Origin: Talpa occidentalis
Lineage: Eukaryota; Chordata; Mammalia; Eulipotyphla; Talpidae
Assembly: GCF_014898055.3 (NCBI RefSeq)
Contig: NW_026555331.1
Span: forward strand, 94,572,684 to 94,636,683
Reading direction: 5' to 3'
DNA: 64,000 bases
Made by a program: the position numbers and the translations under genes. This document shows, in pieces, positions 10,738 to 21,324 of the stretch (position 1 is its first letter; every line of letters begins with the position of its first letter). Below the pieces are notes generated by a model. The model worked only from the letters and a program-made list of their open reading frames with translations, did not search any database and was not told the DNA's origin.

Positions 10738-12149
10738 CAGATAACAACATAATAAAGACATGATATGACAAATTCAAGTAAGTTTGTGAGCCTACCAGCA
10801 CCTAGGAAAATCTAATGAATGAAATGAATTAAATGTCTTTTCAGTGTACTTAGATTATATGCGAATGCAAAGAGGAATGTGTGTGTGTGTATTTAAAAGA
10901 ATGATAATATGTGATAGGCATGGAAAGGAAAAGAAGACAGGTTTTTCAAGCTCTGTGGCAAATCACTATAAATTATACTTATATTAGTAGTTATAACAGA
11001 GCTGACTTTTAATTAGTGGTATAGGCATAACTTCCAACATTTTTTTTCTTTAGATCTTAGGGTATTTAGTACAAACCCACAGCAGCATGGTCATATACTA
11101 TAGATATTCAATTAAAATTGAAAGCAATACAGAAATAATATGTGCTTGGATATTCATAAAAGTACAATGAAATAAATGAAAATAAAATAGCAAGAGAGTA
11201 ATTTACTAAATCAAATAACCCAAAATATTATGCACTAAAAACAATTAGAATTAGTAAGAGTGGTCAAAAATTGCCAGCTGCAAACAAAAGGAGATTAATA
11301 TTTCTATATGTCAATAATGTCATATTATGAAATAAAATTAAATCTCACTTTCAATAATTGCAAAAAATAGAAAAATAAAATGTGAATAACCCTAATGAAA
11401 AAAGAATTATCAGTGGTATGTATATAGGTAATTTTAAAACAATACTAAAACAGCTTCCTTAAAAAAGTTCAATAATTTAAGGTAAATGTAATTTTGGGAA
11501 AGGAAAGAATACTTTAAAGGTATTGAGTGTTTCTGTATTTATTTAGAAGATGAAAACCATTCCCATCTAAACATCACTGGGAGTTATTGGAATCTTATCA
11601 AAATATTCTAATGACTCATCCTGGTCAATTAAACAACCTGACAAATAAAGAATAATGTAATTTAGGCTGCATATGATAATTCAATATATGATAAAAGAAA
11701 CATTAAACAATTAAAGTCATGTGATTTATACAAGAACTGGTAAAATAAAAGAGGTAAAATCTGTACATCTAAAGAGATATAGATCTATACCTCTGAATTA
11801 TATACAATGTTGTGAACCAAAGTTGCTACAATAAAAATTAATGCAAAAATAAAATGCATTTGTAACCCCCCAAAAAAACCACACAAATAAATCGTTAGAA
11901 GAATAATAACAACATGACCTAAAACTTAGCCCTCATTATTAATGCCATAATTTTGAGTTAAAAAAAAACACAGATTTTATGAAAAGACAGAAAGTGAATA
12001 TCCTTTATTCATGGAAATGTATAATGTTGCTTTTAGAAACCAGAGTGGTATATTTATCAGGCTTCTTAAGAATGTTGAGAACATTTCATGCAAAAACTAA
12101 AATTCTGGGGTTTTGTGAAGGAAAAAAGTAAATACACAAGAATTCTTAG
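10738..12149. other. AT-rich sequence, possibly including old L1 ORF2 remnants
   Basis: Around 11270-11400 the text resembles a badly decayed L1 ORF2 segment (ATATTTCTATATGTCAATAA, then AATAATTGCAAAAAATAGAA). Given the L1 3' part at 12150-12350 in the same direction, one long decayed L1 is possible. I cannot set boundaries. Nothing else is recognisable. Confidence 0.35.
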
Positions 12150-12350
12150 GATCTGCAATGTTGAACACAGTTTTTATAATAATAAAAATTTGGAAATCTG
12201 AATGTCCATAAAGAAGGAATATTTACACAGTACTTCATGCCATTGTGACATGCATTGTATTTTTGCAATCACTAAAATATTTGACGTTGAGTCATATATA
12301 TGGAACGATACAAAGTTAATTGAAGAAAAAACTATTATTTTGTATATAAA
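12150..12350 (+). mobile_element. Old L1 (L1ME-like) ORF2 3' end remnant
   Basis: ATAAAAATTTGGAAATCTGA, ATGTCCATAAAGAAGGAATA and ATATGGAACGATACAAAGTT follow the order of the conserved ORF2 C-terminal to 3' UTR region in old mammalian L1 elements. It has many substitutions and frame breaks. Confidence 0.6.
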
Positions 12351-13064
12351 ATTTCTTCAACTGTCTTGATAAAGACATCATGGTTGCTCCAAAACAACCA
12401 TTTATGGACAAAAAATATTTTATGACATAAAATATAAAAGATGATCTGATTTAAGATGACAGTCTTTTTGTGCAGAACTACAGTGAATGAAAGGATACAA
12501 TCACCAACTTGAACCTATTAACCAAAAGAAAACCCAGTCTACATTGCTCCTAGGTAACTGAGATGTCAGAGGCTTGCTCCTTCAAAGGACACATTTTCAT
12601 AGAGTTTTCACCTTCTTTTACAAGCCCTAGAATTTACCTGGCTAAATTATGAGTTCCAGATTGGGAACATGTGGGAGGATATTGTACAAAGCTGTTTATG
12701 TAATCTTGTCTAATAAAATAGAAGTTTCCCAGCTAGAAGTTGTTTGATATGAAAGGCCTACCACGCCTGAGGTGCATGGGCCTTACTCTGTTCCAGCTCC
12801 ATTTTCTCACTCACAGAGTCAGTCCCTTCTGAGAGAAACAGCCATTCCTTTTTTTATCTCCCTTAAGTCTTCCTTGGGTTTTTAGGTCGTGGGTTAAATG
12901 CTCCTTGCTCAATAGTAATATTAGTAATTAGTGATGTTACGAGTAATAGTAAAAGCAATAAAAACACAACATAAAAGGGACAAAATTGAGAAATGATTAC
13001 TGCAGCTACTTTACAAAAGTTAATTCTATAAGTGTCTGCCTCTACCCCAAACCAAAATGAACAG
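12351..13064. other. Unclassified, less AT-rich sequence
   Basis: From about 12480 to 12900 base composition becomes more even. It could be an old LTR (an AATAAA-like signal sits near 12713) or unique DNA. I cannot assign it. Confidence 0.45.
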
Positions 13065-13185
13065 TTTTTTCTTTTTCAAGTTAAGAAACTGGAGTTCAGA
13101 AAGTCCAAATAATTTGCCATAGTAACACAACAACAAAGATACCTGAGCTAGGATTTGTCTCTGGGCCTAAAAGATATCAAATTAG
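13065..13185 (+). repeat. MIR
   Basis: AAGTTAAGAAACTGGAGTTC, then CAAATAATTTGCCATAGTAA and GAGCTAGGATTTG follow the MIR core order (gaaactgaggctcagag ... cttgcccaaggtcaca ... gagctgggatt). Ancient tRNA-derived SINE. Confidence 0.75.
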
Positions 13186-13378
13186 TTTTTTATTGTTTTT
13201 CCCTATGTTCCCACATTACCATAGGCTTTCTAAGATCCCTGGCATAAACTTCCCTGTTTCTCAGTTGCACCTTAACTTGAGTACAGAACTAACTTTACAG
13301 ATTACCTTGCATCATAGGTGTCTATATCTTTCTTCCTCATATTGCCCAGTCCTCCCCCTACCTCTATCGCTTTCTCTT

Positions 13379-13380
13379 TT

Positions 13381-13436
<56 letters not shown>

Positions 13437-13441
13437 ACATA
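13379..13441 (+). repeat. CT-rich tract followed by (AC)n microsatellite
   Basis: A TCTCTCTCTC segment runs into roughly 17 uninterrupted AC units at about 13396-13430, then interrupted ACAT units. The 97-codon plus-strand frame here is a read-through of this repeat. Confidence 0.95.
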
Positions 13442-13562
13442 CCACATTCAGTCCACAGAGGAAAATACTTGCTCAATAAATGCTGAACTGAATTGTTATA
13501 AAGTGTTTAACCTATTACCAGCAAACTTATATTATTATTTTTAACCTCAGTGTGTTAAAAAT

Positions 13563-13861
13563 AATATGGGCATGGCCTCCCTGATGGCTCAGGGGTTAAA
13601 GTCTCAGTGCTATTAAGCTATTGTCACCCACTGGGATATGAGTTCTATCCCCCATCAGGGAGCTAACCCACACGGCACAGCAGACCTCTCCTGTCCAGCC
13701 CACTGCTCCCCTCAGCAGTGTATTTCAGTAAATCTGCCTGTTCTGCTACCTACTCTGTCTCTGATGAATCCTTGCAACCCCTGCATCTCTGGTCTTCACC
13801 CCAGTTCTTGTACACATAATTAAATTTAAAAAAATAAATCTTGAAAAAAATATGGGCATGG
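13563..13861 (+). mobile_element. tRNA-derived SINE, older subfamily (II), with 13-bp TSD
   Basis: Complete SINE from GGCCTCCCTGATGGCTCAGG at about 13574 to the A tail near 13848. AATATGGGCATGG is duplicated at 13563-13575 and 13849-13861. It has the subfamily II head (GGGGTTAAAGTCTCAGTGCT, box-B region GAGTTCTATCCC) instead of the subfamily I head, but shares the CCCCTCAGCAGTGTATTTC body. Box B is mutated, so it is probably not transcribed. Confidence 0.95.
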
Positions 13862-15119
13862 AATCCCACAATATACCATGAAAGACCAACTGCACTGACA
13901 CAGGGCTGCAAGGAATATAGTAAAAATTGAAAGTACTTTTCATATTTCTAAAGGATAAAAGTTTATAAAACCTACGTAGCACTAGTTATGTTTTACCATT
14001 GTAGTTATTGGCATTATACAGTACAGTTTTAGATGGACTTTCTTCAAATCAAATAGCTTTCTGGAAACAGAGCTGCAATGTACAGTGTGGTAAATTTTCA
14101 GCATCTAATGATTCATGAAACCCTGCCAAAAGTGCAGATTTTGAAAGAAAAGGTTCACCCCTTTCATCTTTTACTACAGGGTAAGCCACAGATAAGCGAG
14201 TATTGCATTTGGCTAAAGAGCTGAGAACACAAACATACTAATGAGCAAAAGAAAAAATATCTAAATAGTGCATTCCTCTCCCCAAGTAATGCTGACCACT
14301 GTTATGTGAGAAACTGAAAGACTTTCAAACAATTATGAAATTAGAACTTCAGGAATATTTCTGTGAAATCCTTGTCAAATATATAAAGAATATTATATGA
14401 ATTCAATTGTATGAAAGTAGGCAAATACAAGTGAATGAGCTTAAGATAATGAATAAATGACAGATACTGAATTAACGAAATGCAAATAGTCAAGAATGTT
14501 CTTCTAATTGGTTTCACATTTAGTTTCAGGGGGATGCTAAATTTCAAATTGAAAGCAGTATTTTAGCTAATTTTTTGAGATGAGTCGCTTCTAAAGTCAA
14601 TAATTTAGTTCAAGCTACATTGATAAAATATCCCAGTCATTCGATTTGGAATATTTGAATATCTCCATAAAGAGAACCATGGAGATTCACATCCTCTGAA
14701 TTTTTAGGAATATATGCTTAAAGTTAAAAAAAAATAACTAGTAAGTATAATAAGCATTACACTGATAGAATATTAAACAATTTTCCTTATGATTATATAA
14801 ATGTGAATAAAATGCATAGAGAATATTAGTATTACAATATAGGTTTTTCAAAAAACTTATCAATTATAACTAAATGTGATTCCCCTTCCTCTTAATGATT
14901 TGCTTTCACACGGCTTCAATTATTTAACATATCTTACCAATCCAATCTTATCTTCTTTCTTTTATACTGTTCTACTACCATTGTCATTCAATAGTGTCAG
15001 GTTTAATTATAATTACCTTCAATCTATTAGAGCAATACAGACCATTTTATCCTACTATTTTAAAACATTTCTCATTTTTGGGTAGAAATACAAATGTCTT
15101 AGCACTAAATGTCCTTTAG
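13862..15119. other. Unclassified AT-rich sequence
   Basis: No recognised gene or repeat. Short frames of about 68-69 codons at 14341-14547 (-) and 14876-15085 (+) have AT-driven composition and no domain. Confidence 0.55.
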
Positions 15120-15705
15120 ATTTTACTCTTTTCCACTTCTTACTTCATCACTCTTTGTCTCACACACACTGGAATATTTTCATTTCCTCCAACTCCCCCT
15201 GATATTTCATACTTCGTGTCTGTTCTTGTCATTGTTTTCCTGACCTCTCTACTTTGTTATTTCTACTCATCCTTCAAGATGCAACTCAAGTATTACCTCT
15301 CACAAGAATTAATCTCTAGTAACTTTTTCTTACTATCATTCCAAATTGTTAAGTTCTTCTCATGTTTCTTTTAATTAAAGGTTAGCTGGAGCTGAAATTC
15401 AAAGCCTGTCTCTGCTACTTATGAGTTATTTACACTAAGCAGGTCAGACTCACTGAGCTTCAGTTATCTCTATAAGAATACTATGCAATAACAGTGCTGT
15501 TTAGATAAAAGTGCATTTTCCCAAATATATCTCTTCTTTTACTCTCTGATTTGTGCTCCCTGCTTATATTTGTACAATAACAATGTTTTGCTGTAATTTA
15601 CTTTTGTTGTTGTACTCAAGCAGACTATGAACTTCTTGAAAGAAGAAATGGAGTGTATAACCCAACACAGTATCTCAACACCTAAACACGGAATAAGGTT
15701 CATAC
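15120..15705 (+). mobile_element. L2 LINE 3' region, split by a MIR
   Basis: Part one (to about 15375) contains CTACTCATCCTTCAAGATGC, then AACTCAAGTATTACCTCTCA, matching the L2 'cctactcatccttcaagac...tcagg.gtcacctcc' region. Part two (from about 15530) contains AGACTATGAACTTCTTGAAA and ACACAGTATCTCAACACCTA, matching the L2 3' terminus. A MIR interrupts it. Confidence 0.7.
15378..15510 (+). repeat. MIR inserted in L2
   Basis: GCTGGAGCTGAAATTCAAAG, then CTCTGCTACTTATGAGTTAT and CTGAGCTTCAGTTATCTCTA follow the MIR order with small deletions. Confidence 0.65.
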
Positions 15706-15710
15706 CATTT

Positions 15711-15730
15711 TAATCTAAGCATTTAGATTA
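15711..15730. repeat. 8-bp inverted repeat
   Basis: TAATCTAA - GCAT - TTAGATTA, perfect arms with a 4-nt spacer, just past the L2 3' end. Confidence 0.85.
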
Positions 15731-16030
15731 GAATAGTAGTTAAGAACATGGAAAGATATAGGGGCAATCCATTACAGGGGGAAGAAAGCTTTGGATATCA
15801 TTCAATAAGCACTGATAAAGGCATAGGATTTCAGAAGACAAATAATTTTATCTTGATAGGGAGTAACGGGGGCAGGGATATGTGGAGGGTTACAGAAGAG
15901 GAACTGAGGACCATGTTAAGAAATGTGTGCTATTTAAGTTGACACCTGGAGAGGTAATTAGATCCTTAAAACAGAGATCCCCCGAGTAAAGGTAGAAGAT
16001 CAGGCAGAGGGGTGACGAAAGGACAGTGGG
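15731..16030 (-). mobile_element. Possible L2 fragment
   Basis: GTGCTATTTAAGTTGACACC, followed by TGGAGAGG, resembles the reverse complement of the L2 'ccttcaagactcagctcaggcgtcacc' region. The match is weak and the limits are uncertain. A 64-codon plus-strand frame at 15748-15942 has no recognisable domain. Confidence 0.35.
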
Positions 16031-16060
16031 GACCTAGCAACCATGCTTAGTTGCTAGGTC
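16031..16060. repeat. 11-bp perfect inverted repeat (hairpin)
   Basis: GACCTAGCAAC (16031-16041) and GTTGCTAGGTC (16050-16060) flank an 8-nt loop, CATGCTTA. The stem is mixed in base composition, so it is less likely to be chance than the AT-rich palindromes elsewhere. Confidence 0.95.
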
Positions 16061-16472
16061 TTCTAGAATAGAGTTTACAGTAACAAAATGCTGATTGTCC
16101 TTCACCAACAAACAAAGAAATTGATAGTTTAATAGTATAGCCAGATTTGGATCTGATGAACATCAAATCATATTCTCAGCTACAGCAGCTATATGATAGG
16201 ATTAGTTTATCATAGTGGTAAGGAGGTGGGAGAATAAGGGAGAAGAGGTAGGGAGAATGATGGAGATTCAACTGACAAAACTGGCTGATATAGTCACTGT
16301 TCAAGAACTAAGGTGAAGCTATATAAAGGCTGATAATCTTTCAAAATCTTCAAAAACAGTTTGATATAGTATTCATAAAATCCTTAAAGGATATACTATG
16401 TTGATAACATCTGAGGGGGGACCTATATGCTCCAAATACAATGTTAGCCAACATTACCTCAGTTAAAAGACG
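16061..16472. other. Unclassified sequence
   Basis: Nothing recognisable apart from a purine-rich patch around 16218-16260. Confidence 0.55.
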
Positions 16473-16474
16473 AA

Positions 16475-16496
16475 GACACACACACACACACAGAGA
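16475..16496 (+). repeat. (CA)n microsatellite and SINE insertion site
   Basis: About eight CA units ending in GAGA, directly against the poly-T of the next SINE. An ACACAGA-type copy reappears at 16681 beyond the SINE. Confidence 0.9.
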
Positions 16497-16679
16497 TTTT
16501 TTTTTTTTAAAGATTTATTTATTTATTTATTTATACAAGCACTGGGTACAGTCAGAAGCGCGGGAGGGTGGGAGAATTCACCAGAGCCAGAGCAGGGAGC
16601 AGAGCAGGTAGAGAGACCAAAGTACACTGCTGAGGGGAGCAGCACAGCGCTCAAGCGCTGCGCCACCGGGGAGGCCCCC
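16497..16679 (-). mobile_element. SINE subfamily I with internal deletion
   Basis: Poly-T, TAAAGATTTATTTATTTATT and the GTACAGTCAGAAGCGCGGGA body are intact. Then GGGAGCAGC jumps directly to ACAGCGCTCAAGCGCTGCGC, so roughly 80 bp including box B are missing. The box-A-containing head is present up to GGGGAGGCCC. Probable imperfect TSD in the CA repeat: CACACAGAGA on the left, ACACAGAAA on the right. Confidence 0.93.
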
Positions 16680-16697
16680 CACACAGAAATTATCCTC

Positions 16698-16988
16698 AAA
16701 GAAAATAAATTTTTAGGGCCTCCCTCGTGGTGCAAGGGGGTAAGCACCACACTATGAAGCAATCTGCAGCCTCTGTATCACAAGTGTAATCCCTGGCAGG
16801 CCAGAAAGAAATCTACATGGCAAAGCGGACCTCTCCTGTCTTGCCTGCTGCTCCCCTCTGCAGTGCATTTTGGTCCATCTGCCTGCTCTGTTCCCCACTT
16901 TGGTGAATCCTCTCACCCACCCCTGCATCTCTGGCCTGCACCCCAGCTCTTGCATGCATAAATAATCTTTAAAAAAAAGAAAATAAAT
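16698..16988 (+). mobile_element. SINE, diverged, with 13-bp TSD; head-to-head with the previous SINE
   Basis: GGGCCTCCCTCGTGGTGCAA starts at 16716 and the tail ends at 16975. AAAGAAAATAAAT is present at 16698-16710 and 16976-16988. The box-B region is altered (AAGTGTAATCCC). It keeps the CCCCTCTGCAGTGCATTTTG body. The two SINEs point away from each other with about 35 bp between their heads. Confidence 0.93.
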
Positions 16989-17981
16989 GTCTATTGTTGA
17001 TATCATTTAAATACAAAACCCCTAGTACATTCAAAGATGAATAAAAAAAAAAATTACCTCATCTGATGAATGGAAGAAGCTATTTTTCTAGTACTGAATG
17101 GCACAAGATAGAGGAATTCTCCTGGAGGAAATTAGTAAATCTTAAAGGTGTGGATGACATTCTGTAATATTGCTTGTCCAAAAAAAAAAAAAAAAAAAGG
17201 GAGTGGGGGAGACACAAATCAAATCAGGGCATTGAATTCTAAAGCCAAGTATTAGTAGACACTCTCTCCATGGTAAAAATGCACATATTTCCAGGGATTA
17301 ACTTCTAAAAGAAGCCAATTTTTAAGTATAAATTTACAGCATATTACAAGTTACACTAAAGCGTCAGTTGAATCTCCCTCATTCTCCCCACCTCTTCTGT
17401 TTTAAACACACACACACACACACACAGAGGAATTTTCCACTGGAGAACATAAGAAAACCACTTCTTTTGTTACAAAAAACAACTGTATATTTCAGAAGTC
17501 TTTCCCATATTTATTTTGTTTCAGTCATTATTTGCTGTCTATGGATAAAATTGTCACTGATAGTAATCAATGTAGGCTGTGAAGATATCCACAAACAAAG
17601 ATAAATATTGTTAGTTTGAATGTCAGAGAGCACAACAATAAAAATTATGCAACTGGTTTTTATAACAAGACCTGATTTAGGGTTGAGTTACTCTCTAGGT
17701 ATAATGAGCCCAGGGACTAGGACCTCTGATAGTATAGAAGTTATTTCTGGTATTAAAAAAGAAGAAAATTACATTGAGTAGCTATAGAAAGAGAGCTCCT
17801 CAACTATTTTTATATTGTTCTATTTATTTTAAAACATCAAGTAGAGGTGGTATAATAAGATTTGATTAAACTTTTAGGGTACACAATCTTTTTTTTAAAA
17901 TTCTATTTTACATTTAAAATGATTAACAATTAATATTCAATGGTTGATTGTTCATTTTTATTAAATGAATGAATGCTACTT
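16989..17981. other. Unclassified AT-rich sequence with an A run and a CA repeat
   Basis: A18 run at about 17180-17197 and about nine CA units at 17406-17427. No gene seen. Confidence 0.6.
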
Positions 17982-18297
17982 ATCACTAAATTTCTTTTTT
18001 TAAAGATTTATTTATTTATTTTAAAGATTTATTTATTTATTTATACAAGAACCTGGGTACAAACCAGATGCGCAGGAGGAGAGGATTCACCAGAGACAGA
18101 GTGGGGAACAGAACAGGCAGACTGACGAAATACACTGCTGAGGGGAGCAGCAGGCGAGACAGAAGAGGTCTGCTGCACCATGTTGGTATCTCCCTGGCCA
18201 GCCGGGAATCAAACCCGAGCTGCAGAGGCTGCGGGCAGCTTCACAGTGCTGCACTCAACCTGCTGTGTCACCGGGGAGGTCCATCACTAAATTTCTT
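17982..18297 (-). mobile_element. SINE with 15-bp TSD and duplicated tail
   Basis: ATCACTAAATTTCTT occurs at 17982-17996 and 18283-18297. Between them is a complete SINE in reverse, ending at the head GGTGACACAGCAGG. The tail unit AAAGATTTATTTATTTATTT is present twice in tandem (about 18002-18050). Body and head features are intermediate between subfamilies I and II. The 87-codon plus-strand frame at 18068-18331 is antisense SINE sequence. Confidence 0.96.
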
Positions 18298-19383
18298 AAG
18301 GGTAATCTTTCAGATTATCTCTTTAAGATAACGGTTAGGTAGTCTTCACAAATATTTCTCATCTCTGAAAGAGTAAACTTTCCTCAGAAAGAAATGTTTC
18401 ATCTGAAGTGAAATGTGATTTTAATTTACAGAAATATTTTTCTAACAAAACTTAGACAGCAGACATTTTTTGAAAGTCATGTTGGTTATGGATTTTTTTA
18501 AATAGGGTATTACTGTTCCCTAGTATAGTTAGTATGGTGACAAAAAGGTGAGGAGTATTTTTTGCCAAATTTCCTTATTTTAAGATGTGTTATTTTGTTC
18601 CAGTTCCAGAGCTTAATAAAAACAAAAACAAAAACAAAAAAACCTTAAGAATGTAAAAGAGATGGAAAGTGTAAAAGTTATTTAAAAATTATGTCTCTGG
18701 AAATAAGAGTAAAAAAAAATACATAAATCAAGCTGATTAGGGCTTTGGGGTCCATAGTGATTTCAGAGCAGACATTCATTTTTCCATCATTTTGGCAGTT
18801 TCCAATTTGAAAGTCTATTTTCAAGAAATTATAAACTCCATGAAAAGAAGCTTTTTTGTTGTTGTTGTTGTTTGTTTGTTTACTGCTATACCTCTAATAT
18901 CTGGAGTAGTATACAGTATATTTTCAACTAATATATGCCAAGAACACCAGTCAAGTAGGATTGAGTTTCATAAACGCAGAGTGCAAGCCATGGAATTGAT
19001 CTTGATTAGTAATAGTTATATCTGCAGATATTGCTTTTTTGACTACTCTTCTACAAGATAAAAATGAGAGTTATCTATATATTTCTAATTGGTGCAAATC
19101 TTCTACAAATCTTATATGAGATGGGAAAATGGGAATGAGTTCAAAAAATAGAAATTATCTGGTATAGTCAATAAAAAAAAAACAAACAGAGAAAACAGAA
19201 TTAAATACATTCTTAGAGTTGCTACTCCTCAAGAGACCGCTCCAAATGCAGACAGTTTTAAGTACAGCCCACACATGATTTTAAGATAGCAACACAGATG
19301 TAGGGAGAGATTAATCTTAATAAAGATTTTAATATAGTGAAAATACCAAGGAATTTTCATTTAGGTTAAAAAATATCTGGGAC

Positions 19384-19455
19384 ATAAATTTTATTCTAAA
19401 TATCATACATTTTATTCTAAATATTTATAAAATATAAATTTTATTCTAAATATCC
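19384..19455 (+). repeat. Short tandem array, three copies of TTTTATTCTAAATAT
   Basis: Copies begin at about 19389, 19410 and 19439, with variable AT-rich spacers. This looks like slippage within AT-rich DNA. Confidence 0.8.
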
Positions 19456-21310
19456 TTATTTGTTTAGCTTTTCTTGTGCATAAAATACATTAGATAAAAA
19501 TAAAGATAAATCTCTTGTCACCACAGTGAAAGATAACTAGCAAGATGAATGATGTCTAAATATGTATTTGGCAGCAAATGAGCAAGAGATGGGGAAAAAA
19601 ACAGGAGAAGGGGTTGTGAACATCTGGGGTGGTTTCTTTTCTACAAAAAGGAAAAAGGTCATATCCCACCCAGTGAGAAGAAGTGACCCCCTAAAAAATG
19701 TAAGTGATCTTGCTTGGCCTGTGACGCGAGTGTGGGGATGACCTCGGCTGTTTAACTGCAATGTGTGTTTCTTGTTAGAAAAAGTGAGAGAGTTGTGCTC
19801 TGCCATGAAAGAATGTGAGGAATATGAAGGTGCTGAAAAGCAGAAGAAAGGAGTAGTGGAGCATGGGGAACATGATGCAGGCTCTGGAAAAAATGGAATA
19901 TTAAGTTGGTCCTGCCTTTTAAAAATGTTGGTTAAAAAAGCTGAAATAACTTACACGGACATATATGTTTATTTATATATGTATAAATGCATAAACACAC
20001 ACTTTTTATTGTTTGCATTTTATTTGTGGGGATAAATTCTTTTATAGATAAATTTCTTCTACTTATTAAAATTATGACATACATCTGGAAGAGAACAGAC
20101 CCATGGACAAATTTTTAGTAGCTCAAAATCTCTGACAGTACTTGCCGTGAACGCCTAAGATCCCAAGTTTAAAGCATAATTTATTTGAATTTTCAGTCCC
20201 TTTCACAGATAATAGTGCCAAGTCCACACCCTTATCAGATGCATGACAATAACCTCAAAATATTGTTATTCTATGAAATAAATAGGCTCTCTTTCAACAT
20301 AGCTGAAAAATCCCCACATAACAGTATAAATAAAAGCAAACTTAAATGTCGTGACATACACAGACTTCTAACAATTGTTTCATCTTTCAAAATTGCTTTC
20401 TTTCTTTCCTTTTTCTTCTCCATCTCTATTTCTTCGATTCCCTGGAGGTCTCCTCCACAGAACCCATTATTTAAGAATACACCCAGAAAACATCTGTGGG
20501 AAGGAAGAGTGGACTGAGGCACAAGGCCAAACCAGGAAGGAAATTTTGGGTACAACCTCAAACCTACTGTTAGAAGAAAAACTGAGCAATTTTGAATTTT
20601 CAGTTATATTATTGTTAATTGGTGGTGAGTTAGTATTTGCTGCATCAGTTTTATGACGGAAATACTGAGAGATTTTACAAAAGAATGATTTGGGTTTTTC
20701 TGTCATTTCAGAATATGAATTTACTCAGTTATTAGTTATGAGTCAAGGGTTCTATTTCAAAAGTCCTTTCTTGAATCTTTACTAAGCTGTGATTTTCAAT
20801 CGTCTAATGAACCCCCCAAAATATAAATTTTTATTTTTTTAGGATGTTGTTTGTGTGAACTGAGATGAAACTAGTTAATCAAGTTGTTTAAACACAACTG
20901 GGAAGTACTGTCTTCTCTGACCAGGAGGTCATAAATTCTCACGAATATATGAAACACTGTTACCCTTATATTTACACAAAGCATCAAAATTTAATGAGAA
21001 TGTCAACTCTGGCCAACAACTTAGTTAAAACCTGGAAAGCACACCGGATAACAATTTCCTCTTGCTTTCTCTTTCCTCTGGGATTCCCGCCTACAATCTG
21101 AAAGCAGAATGAGTCAGCTGACGTTCAGTAGTTAAAAACAAAATTTAGTATTAAGAATATGACATTATTTTGAAATACATGAATTATTACTAGAAGTTAT
21201 TATCTAGTGACATGTGGTTACACCTATCTTAAGTACATATTCATCATCTCACCATAGATTTTCTGCCACATGTGTTTTCCCCTTAATTTCTGTTTTCCTC
21301 CAGCTGCTGA

Positions 21311-21324
21311 CCACAAGAGGGCAG
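21311..21324 (+). promoter_or_regulatory. Candidate CTCF site
   Basis: CCACAAGAGGGCAG, preceded by TGA and followed by GC, agrees with the CTCF core (CCACNAGRKGGCRS) with A in the variable position. It sits in a locally GC-richer patch (21295-21335) within AT-rich surroundings. Predicted from motif only. Confidence 0.5.

Noticed and set aside
13193..13486. 97-codon plus-strand frame
   Set aside because: Contains a TH dipeptide run from the (AC)n microsatellite and no other feature.
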